Origin: Icerya purchasi
Taxonomy: Eukaryota; Arthropoda; Insecta; Hemiptera; Monophlebidae
Assembly: GCA_039619475.1 (NCBI GenBank)
Contig: CM077115.1
Span: forward strand, 67,338,864 to 67,402,863
DNA length: 64,000 bases
Direction: 5' to 3'
Of the stretch, positions 36,405-47,089 are shown piece by piece (position 1 is the stretch's first letter; each line of letters starts with the position of its first letter). Under the pieces are notes generated by a model. It worked only from the letters and a program-made list of their open reading frames with translations. It had not been told where the DNA came from and made no database searches. Made by a program: the position numbers and the translations under genes.

Positions 36405-37655
36405 AAGCCAGGTCTAAAGGTTTTGTTCTTCTTAGTCTGCGCACTTGCGTTTGTGGCGAATTAATCAGTAAGCAAATTGCAGTCCAGTTCGTGTAATTAT
36501 ATAACCGCTCCTCATGTTTTGTTGCCATCCTCTTGATAACATCAGCTACATAATCCATGCAAAGATCATCATGTATGGTTTTGTTCCTTACGTACCATGG
36601 GGCGCCAACGATTGACCTTAAAGTAATATTTCGGTATCTTTGAATTTTCATAATATTACTCTTTGCATTGCAACCCCACAATTCGCATCTATACTTCCAT
36701 ATCGGAACGAGTAGTTGGTTGTATAATAGCAAAAGAATATGTTGCAGAAAAATGAGATAACTTTTCATACTATGCAAATTTAGGAAAAAAGCTTACTGCC
36801 ATGATCGAGTATCAAAGTAATCATGTGCAAAAGAGAAATGTTCATTTAAACTTTTTAAATAACCATTCAACAATACCAGAAGTTGATCTTTCAGTATCTG
36901 AATCGTTTTGCCTCTTTCAATATCTTCCAATAATAGATACCTTTATAAATGCATTAGATCAATGAATAACAGCCTATGAAGGAACTGAATTGAGATTTGG
37001 ATTTTTATCTAAACTCGGTGAATTAAGTGATGCTGAAATTTTAGGAAGTTCTCAACTTTTGCTTGAAATTTATCCAAACGATTTAGACTCTAACCTTTAA
37101 ATGGGATTATTGCGATTCCAAAAATTTTAGTTTGTGATTAAATTATCGATTCATCTTTTTTTTTTTTTATAATTATAATTTAACGTTTTAATTTATTATT
37201 AGATTTATTATACGCGTGCAAGTGTAATAAATGCAATTTGCCTTTATTTTAAGATTAATTAACTTTTCGTGTATTATCTATATTTCTTTCTTTCACCATA
37301 CTGACACAAAATACTAAAAGTTTAATTGTCTTTTTATTACATAAAAATTCATAATTTCCAACTACTTTAGTTCATTTTTCCACTTTGAAATAAAAATAGG
37401 TTAAACTAAACAAATTATAGCGTTGAAATCGCAATAGCATTTAAATAGCAATAGCAGTAACACTAGCAGTCCCTAAACGCAATAGCACTAGCAATTACAC
37501 TAGCAGTTACCGAACGAAATAGCAACGTTAATTTTGACGCATGCGCAGTATGAACTAGCAATAGCAGCCATTTAGATACATGAATAGCAACTGCTAAGAT
37601 TCTAAAATAGCATTGCTATTCTAGCAGCTATTGCTATTTTTACTCATCTTTAATG
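35860..37655 (+). pseudogene. hAT transposase relic (ZMYM1-like), split by a LINE
   Basis: The left part translates to IRIPQRIECTRWCTRGDAN, then LLHDYKPIRDTLLNISQNN and GLYKKMCRLEARDHGVI. This is the TRWxxR...L..I segment of zinc-finger-MYM/hAT-type transposases. The right part (36785-37100) reads MIEYQSNHVQKRN, then LPIIDTFINALDQ and KLGELSDAEILGSSQLL. At 37440-37655 a cluster of AGCAATAGCAG-type short repeats ends in GCAGCTATTGCTATTTTTAC, probably a subterminal region. A minus-strand jockey tail lies inside (36365-36785). The hAT dimerisation end is not visible. Confidence 0.65.
36365..36785 (-). pseudogene. jockey-type LINE 3' end inserted in the hAT relic
   Basis: An open minus frame (36777-36403) reads LLYNQLLVPIWKYRCELWGC, then IQRYRNITLRSIVGAPWYVR and NKTIHDDLCMDYV, ending RRTKPLDLA. 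This is a textbook jockey ORF2 C-terminus. A ~34-base T-run (36367-36400) is the poly(A) tail on the coding strand. The frame is uninterrupted and the tail is long, so this is one of the younger insertions here. It is severely 5'-truncated, as usual for target-primed retrotransposition. Confidence 0.88.
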
Positions 37656-38023
37656 GTTCACATCTGTGAATTAGTTCGCTGCGTTATTTGTAAAATGTTT
37701 TTGTGGTTTATATGCTACAAGTAACTGTAGAAATATGATCCAAAGATAATTTAGGAAATTTTCTGTAGTTGATTTTTTTCCTGTTGAATATTTTTGGCTA
37801 AGTAGAAGTCGAGAACTTCAGGCGATTCTTATAAAGACGGCCAACCATGTGGCCAGCAGATGCAGTGGTCGATAGATTTTCTCAATTAATTTTACTAAAA
37901 CTGCCCTTAATTGGTAAATTTTCTAAAACCGTCCTAGTTCTTTATTTTAAAACGTAAACTATATAGAATATATTTTTTAATTTCTCATAAGGATGTTTAG
38001 ATGACAGTGTGTAACACAGCTAT

Positions 38024-38394
38024 CATCATCATTATCTCCTCAACCTATATTCGGTTGGTGGGCAGCCTATTTGTACATTTTCCAGCTGTACAGATATAGG
38101 TTGTGTAGTAGGCGATTGTTATATGCAGTACAAACGTGTACACACGCAAAACTACATTCGGAACTGATTAGTAATCGTTTGATTTATCGATATACAAGTG
38201 TCATGTGTGTATGCTGTGTACTGATCTAACGCGCATATCATGTACGTGGTGATTTGCTATTGCTTTTCACGTGAAATAGCGAGTATTTTTAATTTAATTT
38301 TTTCTAATAACTTCCGTCGTTGCCCGGGATCGAACCCGAGACTTCTGTAACGGAAGCCAAGTGCTCTAGCAACTAGGCTATATCATGACGACTA
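38024..38394 (-). repeat. tRNA-derived SINE
   Basis: On the minus strand the head (38396 to 38322) carries a pol III A box (TAGCCTAGTTGCTAGAGC) and B box (GGTTCGATCCC) in tRNA spacing. An acceptor-like ACGAC follows. The anticodon region does not form a proper loop (no U33), so it is not a working tRNA. A ~290-bp body runs leftward and ends in a short (ATG)n tail at 38024-38035. AGCTAT flanks both ends (38018-38023 and 38395-38400), a likely target-site duplication. Confidence 0.7.
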
Positions 38395-38844
38395 AGCTAT
38401 AACAATACCTAATTCAACGAGTTAATAAGCATATTATGTTTCGGAATAATTTTTACGGTGGTTTATTCCGAAGCGAGTTAGAATTGCAACACCACGGTAA
38501 GACTTGGGATATGCGACGCAGTATAACTGGTGGAAAGACGCTATTAGAAATCAAGCGTGTTTCGATAAAAGCATAAGAATGTCTCATAATGTTGTATTCT
38601 TTTGAGACGTAGTTATGTATAGCTTCAGAATGTTTCGTTGAAACTGAAACTGTCATGATGAATGCATGTATTCAAATAGTTAAAACGATAAACACAATTG
38701 AATATTATGAGATCCGATTATATATTATATCAAATATGTTTTAAATTAACTTTGTACTTTCTTAGTTTTTTAATTCCTGCTAATGAAATCTATTTCGTTA
38801 TTTTAAATAAAGTAATAAAATAATGTTTTATGATTTTTGTGTAG

Positions 38845-39032
38845 ATACCTTCGGATTCGAACCTTCATTCAGTACCTACCATTGATTTAACGAATTCACC
38901 GATAAAAAGAAAAACAATGAGCAAAAACATTACTTTCATCTGTCACATATGCGACAAAATGTTCCCTTCGCGAGTTACATTAAATGCTCATATAGATACC
39001 CACAAAAATAGTCCAAAACAATTGCTTTATAG
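38845..39032 (+). CDS. zinc-finger module 2, exon C (C2H2 finger 1)
   Basis: This 188-bp exon lies after TTTTTGTGTAG and before TATAG|GTAAG. It enters in phase 0 and leaves with two bases, exactly as module 1 exon C does. It codes 62 residues: a linker with VPTIDLTNSP (compare TVDLTGPDVP in module 1), a basic KRK stretch that could aid nuclear import, and a canonical finger. The finger is Cys33-x2-Cys36-x12-His49-x3-His53 in FICHICDKMFPSRVTLNAHI. The inter-finger linker KNSPKQLLYR runs across the intron into CNQC. Confident zinc-finger exon; binding site unknown. Confidence 0.9.
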
Positions 39033-42000
39033 GTAAGATTAGTGTTACGAAATTTATTAACAGTATATGTGAGTGGGCGTACGCGTGTATGGACATATTT
39101 TTCTCTATTCTTTTGGGAGCCTCCATGACGCTCATTTGGTCTTCTATCTTTTTGTCTTTTGTTCAAAATTCCTCTCCTTTCTTACTTTTTATCAATATTC
39201 AGTTTGGTTAAATTTTAGTTTTTTTTTTTTGGCGACTTTGTCTTTATTATTAAAACTTGCAAAACAAAATAAAACTCCTCTTAAATATCTAAATTGCATA
39301 TTAAAGTTGTCTTACATTTGCAGACTGAAACATTTGTGAAATTAGGTTCTCACTTTATTCACTTATGCTCCCTTTTGTCCCTCCCAATAAATACGACTTG
39401 GTGCGGCAGTAACAAATGATATGGCATGAAATTTTTGGTAAACAAATAAACAACAGAATTGCATAATACTGACGCAATAATCTCCTTTTAGGAGGCTTTG
39501 TCCTATGTTTATATAGTAGAGAGAAATTATAATTTGAATGGCGTCGTAATTACAGGAGTACCTATTTGAAATAAGAAAAGTTTTCTCCTCAAATAAAGCT
39601 AGAAATAAATTAAAATTGAGAATTTAACAGTATATCGGATTTTAGAAAAGATTTTTTAGTAAGTAATCATACAAACCTAACCATATCTGGCTATTTAAAA
39701 CTCAAATTTTTTTTATACAATAGTCCAGAGGCATTGCCTCTGAGACCCACGCTTTGCTCGGACTTCCAATCCCGTTGTAATTTCGGACCATTGAATGTCG
39801 GGGGAAAATAAAAACAGAAATCGAATCCTGGCTTGTCGATTTTGTGTTTATCGCTCTCCTTTTTTTCTTTTTCTTTTCACGTGACATTCGTCTTATTTAA
39901 ATAACTTTTTATCGTTTTCCTTTTACGCTCTTATTTGTTTTTATCTCAAGAGCGCAGAAAAATTATCTTAATAAATAGAGAGAAGTGCGTGGTATGTCTC
40001 TAAAGTATCCGACCTGTATTTATAATTCTGCTCTATAATGTTCGAGTGACCTCTGCGGGGTACGAGCGTAACCAGCGATTTCTTATCAACTCGCAGGTTA
40101 CCGTAATTACTGACGGTCCATATTAGTTCGAGCGCAGTGTGCAGTGTCTTTTTTACGTTTCTCGGATTTTGTTATCGCTGGAAATGACGAAGAGATGTGA
40201 ATATCAAATTGCATCCAGTTTTGCTTTGAATTCAGAAAAAGTTGTGCGGAAACTATTGAAATGATACGGAAAACCTTTCGGGACGAGCGTTTAGCAAAAT
40301 ACAAATAAAAGCATGGTATAAGTTGTTTAAAGATGGCTGCGCGTATGTTGACAGGCGATCCACTATCGAGCAGGTTCCCGACTTACGATTCCAGAAAATC
40401 ATCGTTTGAAGGTTCGCGTATTAGAAGGAGATTCTTGGTATTTTGAAAATTTGTGTTTCGAGAATTTTAACCGAAAATTTGGAAATGACTCGGGTGCATG
40501 CGGAATTCATTCCAAAATTGTTCATTGGGAAAGCAGAAAAGGCTTCGTTTCTGGATAACTTGAAGATGGTCCTTAATGATGAAAATGTGCTCAAAAGGAT
40601 CATTACTGGTGGCGAATTGTGTGTTTTATGATCCTAAAACAAAACAAGTTTCAGTGAAAGCTTTCATCCGATCCACGACCGAAAAACTCCGTTAAATCAG
40701 GGCAAGTCCCCGTTGATCACTTTCTTCGATTATAACGATGTTGTGTATCGTGCTTCGAGAGGTCAAACGGTCAACAAAAAATGTTATCTTGCAGTTCTTA
40801 CGTAACGCAGTGAGAAGGGAGCGACCGGGTTTTTAGAGAGCGGTGCTGGCTTCTTCACCATAGCAATCGGGGTAAACCTGTGCAACAGTTTTTGGCAAAA
40901 CACATCATGTAATTTCGCCATCCTCCGTACAGTCCTGACGTAGTCCCCTGCGACTTTTGGCTGTTACCAAGGTTAACGATTCTGCTCAAAGGGTATCAGA
41001 TCGACGACACCAGCATATGGTTATGAAAGCAGGTCGGATATTTTTCGGGCACATTTCGTGTGTGGTTACTTGCGATTTCGATTAAAACCGGATAGACTTT
41101 GTGAATACTTTATGAAGTTTAATGGAATGTTTGTTGATTTGTAGATTATTTCGTAAATTTAACATTCAATTCATTATCGTGCGTATTATATGTGTGCTGT
41201 AAATAAACGACATATCAAAGTTGGACATTACAGCGCTTAAGGATTTCATTATTTTTGTACGTAATAGTGTCAGGTATTTCTAAAATGACCTCTAACAGGC
41301 AAATAATCAATCTTAATCTCGCCGTGAACGAAATTTTTAATTTTATAATGGCTTTGCCTTGTTCGCTTCAATCGAACCGACGTAACATTGTTAATTTTCG
41401 AATTTTCAGTTTCTCTTCAGTTGATGTCTCCCTATTAATATTGTATCTTTTTTGAGATGTAGACTGTCTTGACGTTCTTTGTCAACAGACCCTTTTTTGT
41501 AATATTAAGCGTAAAAATAAATTTGAGAAATTAAAAAAAACTATATATCGAAAGAAGAGATAATCAAATAGCGAGAAATAATTAGCTTTATTTTATTATT
41601 TATTATTTCTGTACAAAGCAAATTTTATTTTAACGTTCGGTGCTCTCAAATTCTCAACTTTGAACCATTTTCGACTATTTCATTACGGTAATGTAAATTA
41701 TTGCACGAGTTTTTTATCGCGTATAATTTTCAGCTGACATTGCTAAGGCGCAAATGAAACGAGTAGAGATTTTCAAATACTATTCGAATGTTCTGGTTTT
41801 TAATTATTCCCGTCTACTTGATTAATATTGAAATAATTTTTAAATTTTTAATTTATTCTTAACACTGAAAATTTGCAAACAATTTTTTTACGTATGGAGA
41901 GAAACGAATGTTCTATATTGTACCTATCACGGAAATGATTAAAAAAACTTTATAATTATTCGCTTCCATCAATTTTATAATCATTATTTAACATGTAATA

Positions 42001-42205
42001 GGATTTATTTCAAGTAATACCCGTATAATATTGCAAGATTTTTACTTGTGATCGCCTGTATGGTGTGAGGAAGATCACGTATGTGGTTTGATAATTTTAT
42101 AAATCAGGCAAAATTTTCATAATTTCAGTGTTTTCTGTATGATGGAGATATATGTATGTTTTTTCAATGGAAATCCGCCGATACAAGTTAACTGTCAATT
42201 TCCAG
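39033..42205 (+). other. intron C-D of module 2
   Basis: A 3.2-kb intron. It contains a mariner relic (40130-41150) and, at 39730, a perfect 17-base palindrome CAGAGGCATTGCCTCTG next to GAGACCCACGCTTTGCTCGG. The latter is a phrase typical of transposon ends. Nothing else coding is recognised. Confidence 0.5.
40130..41150 (+). pseudogene. mariner-family transposase relic
   Basis: Fragments in shifting frames recall mariner transposase: QIKAWYKLFKDGCAYVDRRS (HTH end), then ILTENLEMTRVHAEFIPKLF, RIITGGELCVL (from the ITGDESW motif) and LITFFDYNDVVY. Then come RGQTVNKKCYLAVL and, near 40925, the PPYSPDV...CDF region in another frame. Many stops and frameshifts. Terminal inverted repeats were not identified, so the ends are approximate. 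Confidence 0.8.
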
Positions 42206-42533
42206 GTGCAATCAGTGTAACGTAATGTTCCGAACGCATGGATTGTTGATACAGCATAAAACTAGTTTTCACAAGAGTAAAACAAATAGAGCCGCCGTAA
42301 ACGCAACTGCAAATATGATGATTCCAGTTGTAGACTTAAATAGAACAGACGTAATATCCCGTCTTCGTTCTTTGGGCGTGCGTCAATTCATTCCCTTCAA
42401 TAATTCAGCGTCTCAGAAACCTGGCTGTGGTGGCCCTTTCGTGATTCCTATTATTGAATCCGGAGATAAACGTCTGATATCGCAACTGGGATCTTCTTAC
42501 GAGGTATCTTTGGGACCGTTGAAGTTTTTATAA
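42206..42533 (+). CDS. zinc-finger module 2, exon D (finger 2 and conserved tail)
   Basis: This terminal exon begins after CAATTTCCAG with one base completing Arg. It ends with TAA at 42531-42533 and codes 108 residues. Finger 2 is Cys1-x2-Cys4-x12-His17-x4-His22 (CNQCNVMFRTHGLLIQHKTS). The tail reads MMIPVVDLNRTDVISRLRS, then GVRQFIPFNN, a short Gly-rich linker, FVIPIIESGDKR and SLGPLKFL. It aligns along its whole length with module 1 exon D. An AATAAA follows at 42836. As in module 1, the tail is better conserved than the linkers, so it probably carries a function of its own. No named domain fits. Confidence 0.92.
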
Positions 42534-42835
42534 TAGCGCGTTGTTTTCGGTTTTAAATAATTATTGCCTACTGTTTATTACATCTTTACAAGTCGTAAGT
42601 TCTTTATAAAATAATCCGTGTTATTTTAGACCTAAGGGTGAAGTTCTTAAGTTGTATGCACGTTTACATTATGAGGGAAGTGTATTCTCTTACGTTATAA
42701 AATACACATTTTGACCTCGACAGGTTTGTCATTATAACTGGAAGCGGATTTTAACCGCAGTTTAGTTTGTAAAAGCGATTTCTTTTTATTACTTTTTTTT
42801 TTATACTACATATATTTATGTTTTCAATATACGCT

Positions 42836-42841
42836 AATAAA
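42836..42841 (+). terminator. candidate polyadenylation signal, module 2
   Basis: An AATAAA 303 bp after the module 2 stop codon, with a T-rich stretch shortly after. Position supports it, but the hexamer is common in such AT-rich DNA. Confidence 0.35.
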
Positions 42842-43732
42842 AGATAGTAATCTTGTTTTTTATTCTAAAAAAACGAGCAAATTAATAGTGACGTTTTCGA
42901 TTAGAAAATTGCAAAGTAAAATGACTTTGTAAAATTTCTAACGTGATTTGGTTCGTAATAGTTGAATGTAGCATTTCTCTCAGATTACCGACCCTTTACG
43001 CCTTTTTCTCAATTTTAGATGCTTTTTAAAGAAAGAAAAGTATATTTAAATTTTTATACGGTAACTTTTAGTTTTATTGACAAAGTTATATGTTTGTTAA
43101 ACTTGCGAATAACTCACTCGTACAGAATTAATGAACGGTTTTCTCAAACAGTGTTTCCATTACATCCATTGTAATTTTATTTGGAAAATTAGGATGATCA
43201 CTTTTAAATTATCTGTTATTAGTTTTTAATAACAATTTCTAACCAAAACAATAAGAACTCTCTAATCGAGTGCATTTCAGAATTTAGTGAATAACTGAAA
43301 GTATTCATACACCATCTTATATGATTATAATTATTTAATATTAAATCATTTCGACAACGAAAAAATGTTAATACTTATTGTAATTTTAAAAAAAATTAAT
43401 AAAAACGATTTACACTAATCAGTATTAGATTTTTGGAATCGATAGTAATGTATATATATATTATATTTACATTTTTACACATTGTGACTGTGAATTTAAC
43501 GCGATCCGATTATAGTAGTTCAATTACATTAATTGAACTGAGCGTGTATGAGCAAAGAATTGAATTGAGATGTGTTCCAAAAGAAGACATGGCACTAGTG
43601 CATAGCAGCTACTAAGGACAATTGCAGGACAAATATTTTACCAATTTCGTAAAACAGTATTTACAGCCTGCTATGAGAAAAGTGTCAACATTTCCACCTG
43701 TCGCCTGCGGGTTTTCATTCGTGTCGACATTT

Positions 43733-44118
43733 CATTAATTTTGGTTTGAATTAAAGGGTCGCTCCCTTCCTCGCTGTTCCGTTATTCTCTCGTGTGCCTT
43801 CTCCTTATTGTCCATTGCACCGCGCAATCAATTTATCGGTGATCCCGATCATATAATGTTCGGTTGTTCGTAATTATCAACTGAACAAGCTTCTTTCTAT
43901 TCCTTCCTCCTACAATCCGCTCTTCCCGCTCCATACTGTGCTTCATTCATTCTCTCCCTTCCTTCTCATTCTGTTATTCTAGCTCTTGATTCCTTTCTGT
44001 CGGCTATCTCTGATCGTGTAAGGATCTGAGTCTCTCTTGCCCCTCTGTTCCATTGTTCTTGGGCCAATGTCTATGTTGACGAACCCATAAAATAAAAAAA
44101 AAAAAAAAGTGTCATTAT
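43733..44118 (+). pseudogene. LINE 3' end fragment (left-edge LINE family)
   Basis: Reads DPDHIMFGCS, a stop, then TEQASFYSFLLQSALPAPYC and ASFILSLPSHSVILALDSFL. This matches the tail of the left-edge LINE (CDPDHIFFECP...KERTSLYSSLLSLKLPNPYYASYILSFPS). A run of 15 A's after AACCCATAAAAT closes it. Plus orientation, strongly 5'-truncated, with stops. Confidence 0.75.
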
Positions 44119-44548
44119 ATTCATCATTGTTGCAACACGGCGAATTTTTTATTTTTATTTTTTTGAAGTTTTATCACCGCAGCTAAGTAAAGATCGAAGA
44201 CGTTTTGATTTCACAATTAACGAGGCTTTGCGGCTTTCCCCATCATGATCAGTTTTTATTCTATCAGGTCCACTGTGCAACACCAAGAAAAATTACTTTT
44301 GCCGCAGCATTTTTAAGAAATCCCAATATTTCGAGTTTGAAATAGAGGTCATCTATCTGCGGAAGACATCGCTGAGAAAAAAAGGAATTAGCGGTACTGT
44401 AAATTTTGTTTTGCCAATTTGTGCACACCAATCAATTGTTATATTTTATTAATTTGACGTCGTGTCTTGATTTCTATCGTGAGAACCAACTTTCGATAGG
44501 TTCTAAATCACTATAGTCGAGTTTCTTGTTACAGCCAATAGCCTATTA

Positions 44549-45249
44549 CAGGGTGGTCACCCAACCAGGAAACCGAGAAAAAAAGTAAAATATCCAAAAA
44601 TCGTATTTTTAATAAGAAAAAATCATTTGAAGCGAAAATTAAATCCATTTTTTATTGTACTTTACTCAGAATAAATTACGAAGTTCTGATTTATTCACAT
44701 ATAAAAAAAATGAAAAAAAACTTTTTAAAAATAGCCTTTTATTTATGCACTAAAAGGAAGTACGAAATAACTTTATTAGTGTGCGACTACCAGATACGCA
44801 TCTTAACATTAAAATCTGAGACTACAAAATATTCTGAAAAATAAAAGCGGGGATCGCAGATTAATAATTAAATATTAATATTATCTTTTTTCAAAATGTT
44901 GAGCTTTCGGCGCCCCGAGGGTCTAATTTTAAAGTTGGAAACCCAGATGTTGCATAATATTGTCATCTATAACAAGCATTTCTGCAAAAGGACACTTTTT
45001 TAATTCATCAGGAAGTAGGTGAAAAATCGTTCGCAAAATTCCCCGCAGACAGACAGACACACAGAATGACAGACTGAAAAAGCGAGTTAAATAAAAGGCT
45101 ATAAAAATACGTTGCGTCGATCAAATATTATCAGTATTAACAAAAAAATTCCATTCTTCTTTTTGTACAATTCTAGTAATTAGGAAATCGGGGAGAGTTT
45201 GGACCGAGAAAACCGGGAATTTGAAAAGTATATTTGAGTGCCCACTATG
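44549..45249. mobile_element. GGTGGTCAC-family inverted-repeat element, copy 2
   Basis: Ends CAGGGTGGTCA and, inverted, CATAGTGGGCA. Its outer parts match copy 1 (AATAAGAAAAAATCATTTGA; TTTTTGTACAATTCTAG). About 370 extra bases in the middle (about 44720-45115), absent from copy 1, include GACAGACAGACACACAGAATG and part of a Helentron-like unit (GGCGCCCCGAGGG). Non-coding. Confidence 0.55.
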
Positions 45250-46239
45250 ACAAAAATCCTGAGTGATGATAACAAGGAAACCATTCAACGAATGTCTCGA
45301 ATTACCCATATTTCGCCTTTTTTTCCCCTTTTTAGTGTGTTGTAGTTCAATTAGCGTAATCGTTGATTTAGACATTCCCGAAACTCATTAAAACCAACAA
45401 CCACTAACAATTTTAATGTTATAATTTAATTGAAAATGGCCATTTTCTTTTCGATTTGTAAACATTAACGAACATCACAACCCGTTCTCAAATAACTGCC
45501 GATAGGCTTTTGAGAGAATGGCGAGAACTGAAAATAGGCGAGAGAAAATAATCGAGCAAAAAGTTCTGATCGTAGTTATTGTTGAATTTGGTAGGTGTTA
45601 GCTATTTTTTAGTTTCAAGTAAACAAAGACTTCACGCGTTAATTGCAAATTTTCTCACAAATAAGCGATTATCTCAATTAGCTGCTGTGCACTGTATTTA
45701 AATTAAAATGTATACCGATTTTTATTAACTTACACTCCGGATATTATATATCCCTGTCTTGGACTCTATATATTTTTTTTACATAATTTAAATGCAGAAA
45801 AATTTACCATTTGATTTAAAAAAATAAAGTACAAATTCAAAAAAGGATGAAAAAATACCGCTTTTTTCTTTTTAATAACAGGACTCGGAACTTTTGTGTT
45901 TTATACTAGCACGTTTTTTCTGGTTTTTACAATTTAGCAAATATTAGAGATAGTTACAAGTAACTGCATTATAAAAGCTAACAAACGAACCATTTGATCA
46001 TTTCGAGCTTTATATTTTTTGATACCATAAAGGTCTATTTTCGATTTAGCAAACTACAAAATGGCAGTTTTTCGTAGGTAATGTTCAAAATTCTATAAAT
46101 AGTTTTTGCAGATATGAGGAATTAGGGAAAACGGAAGTCTTAAAATTTGTTTGATTTCACTTATGCTACTGTTTGAAGAATATTTCACAAATAACCAGTA
46201 TACAAATATCAATTAAACAAGTTTCTTTAAAGTCGATTA

Positions 46240-46595
46240 TTACAGACGCGTCTGAGCGCGTACCTGGGTTTCGAACTCCCGAGGAAGATTTTGACAGCAT
46301 CGAATCGCTTCCGCACTGGACATGGCCGATGCAATCACTTAATGTGTAAGTGGGGCCTAACCTTCCACAGATCGTTATAAATGTGGCGAGGTGCAATTAA
46401 TGGATCACCTATTCCAATGTTCCCAATATGGTGGACACTTCACACTGGAAACAATCCATCAAGCTGGAAAAGAAGTCATGGAACGGATTGAAAGTTTTCC
46501 TAATGCACTATAGATTTTCTTTGTAATTTTTTAAATTTACATAATACAGTTTCCGCACTCGAACGAAAAATAAATAAATAAATTAAACAAGTAGC
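46240..46595 (+). pseudogene. LINE C-terminal fragment with (AAATA)n tail
   Basis: Reads RLSSYLGFELPRK, then RFRTGHGRCNHLMCKWGL. After a shift comes DRYKCGEVQLMDHLFQCSQY and EVMERIESFPNAL. This is the Cys/His-containing C-terminus seen after RT in several LINE groups (RxRTGH...C.CG...T..H.l..C). A short tandem (AAATA) tail at about 46566-46590 marks the 3' end. One frameshift. The clade is not resolved. Confidence 0.65.
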
Positions 46596-46732
46596 TAGAA
46601 GAAAGGAACTATGCCATACTATATAAGTAACGCAGTCTTTTTACATTCACATTGGCGACTGTAGATGTTATTCTTTTTCAAATTTTGAAGATTGTTATAA
46701 GGAAAAGCTGTTTTATTTTTCTTTTTTTGCAG

Positions 46733-46847
46733 TCGTTTGAATTACACGAATAATAGCTGTCGATATTGCGGGAGCGGGGTGGGGTCTTATTTCAATCCGA
46801 TAGTTTATCAGCAAATTCAGGCAGCTAAAGATTTAAACCATAGATAG
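46733..46847 (+). CDS. candidate alternative 3' terminal exon (exon G)
   Basis: A strong acceptor (TTTTTCTTTTTTTGCAG) is followed by one base completing a codon, then 37 codons and TAG at 46845-46847. The peptide is RLNYTNNSCRYCGSGVGSYF, then NPIVYQQIQAAKDLNHR. It has a Cys-x2-Cys pair but only one distal His, so it is not a complete C2H2 finger. Its entry phase (one base) equals that of exon A of both modules, so a shared upstream exon could splice to any of the three. That is how alternative zinc-finger ends are arranged in lola-type genes. AATAAA hexamers follow at 47048 and 47082. It might instead close an unrelated gene. Confidence 0.45.
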
Positions 46848-46915
46848 TATTTTTAATGTAATTATAGTTATTAGAAAATGTTTAAGTAAAGGTATTACCG
46901 TTTAATATATACTCG

Positions 46916-46946
<31 letters not shown>

Positions 46947-47089
46947 GCAAAATAAGTTTACAATACGTTCATAATGTAAAAGACCTCTTCGTTCTTCGAA
47001 ATTACAACCTTACAAAACATGATAATACACTATTTTCTATAATTTTAAATAAACGGTGAAAAAAAGTAAGTATAAATGTTTAATAAATA

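Larger units (their letters stand above)
30000..38844 (+). other. intron B-C of module 2 (8.8 kb)
   Basis: A long intron packed with transposable elements listed separately: a short inverted-repeat element (30179), a dispersed repeat (32350), a mariner (33297), a hAT relic split by a LINE (35860-37655) and a SINE (38024). The stretches 30524-32340 and 34500-35850 hold no recognisable gene. A (TA)n/(TG)n microsatellite runs over about 34830-34915. Confidence 0.5.
42534..46732 (+). other. 3' UTR of module 2, then intron or intergenic DNA
   Basis: The first ~300 bases are a likely 3' UTR ending near the AATAAA at 42836. Beyond it lie a LINE tail (43733-44118), a GGTGGTCAC-family element (44549-45249) and another LINE end (46240-46590). 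The stretches 42850-43730 and 45250-46230 show no recognisable gene. Confidence 0.45.

Noticed and set aside
37440..37655. CRISPR-like or regulatory array of AGCAATAGCAG repeats
   Set aside because: The short motifs are irregularly spaced and inverted at the end, fitting subterminal repeats of the adjacent hAT relic.
38322..38396. Functional tRNA gene
   Set aside because: A and B boxes are good, but the anticodon stem-loop does not form with a U33 and the flanks show SINE body, tail and target duplication.
40000..40110. Left terminal inverted repeat of the 40.1-kb mariner
   Set aside because: Candidate GGTATGTCTCTAAAG has no convincing inverted partner near 41.1-41.3 kb.
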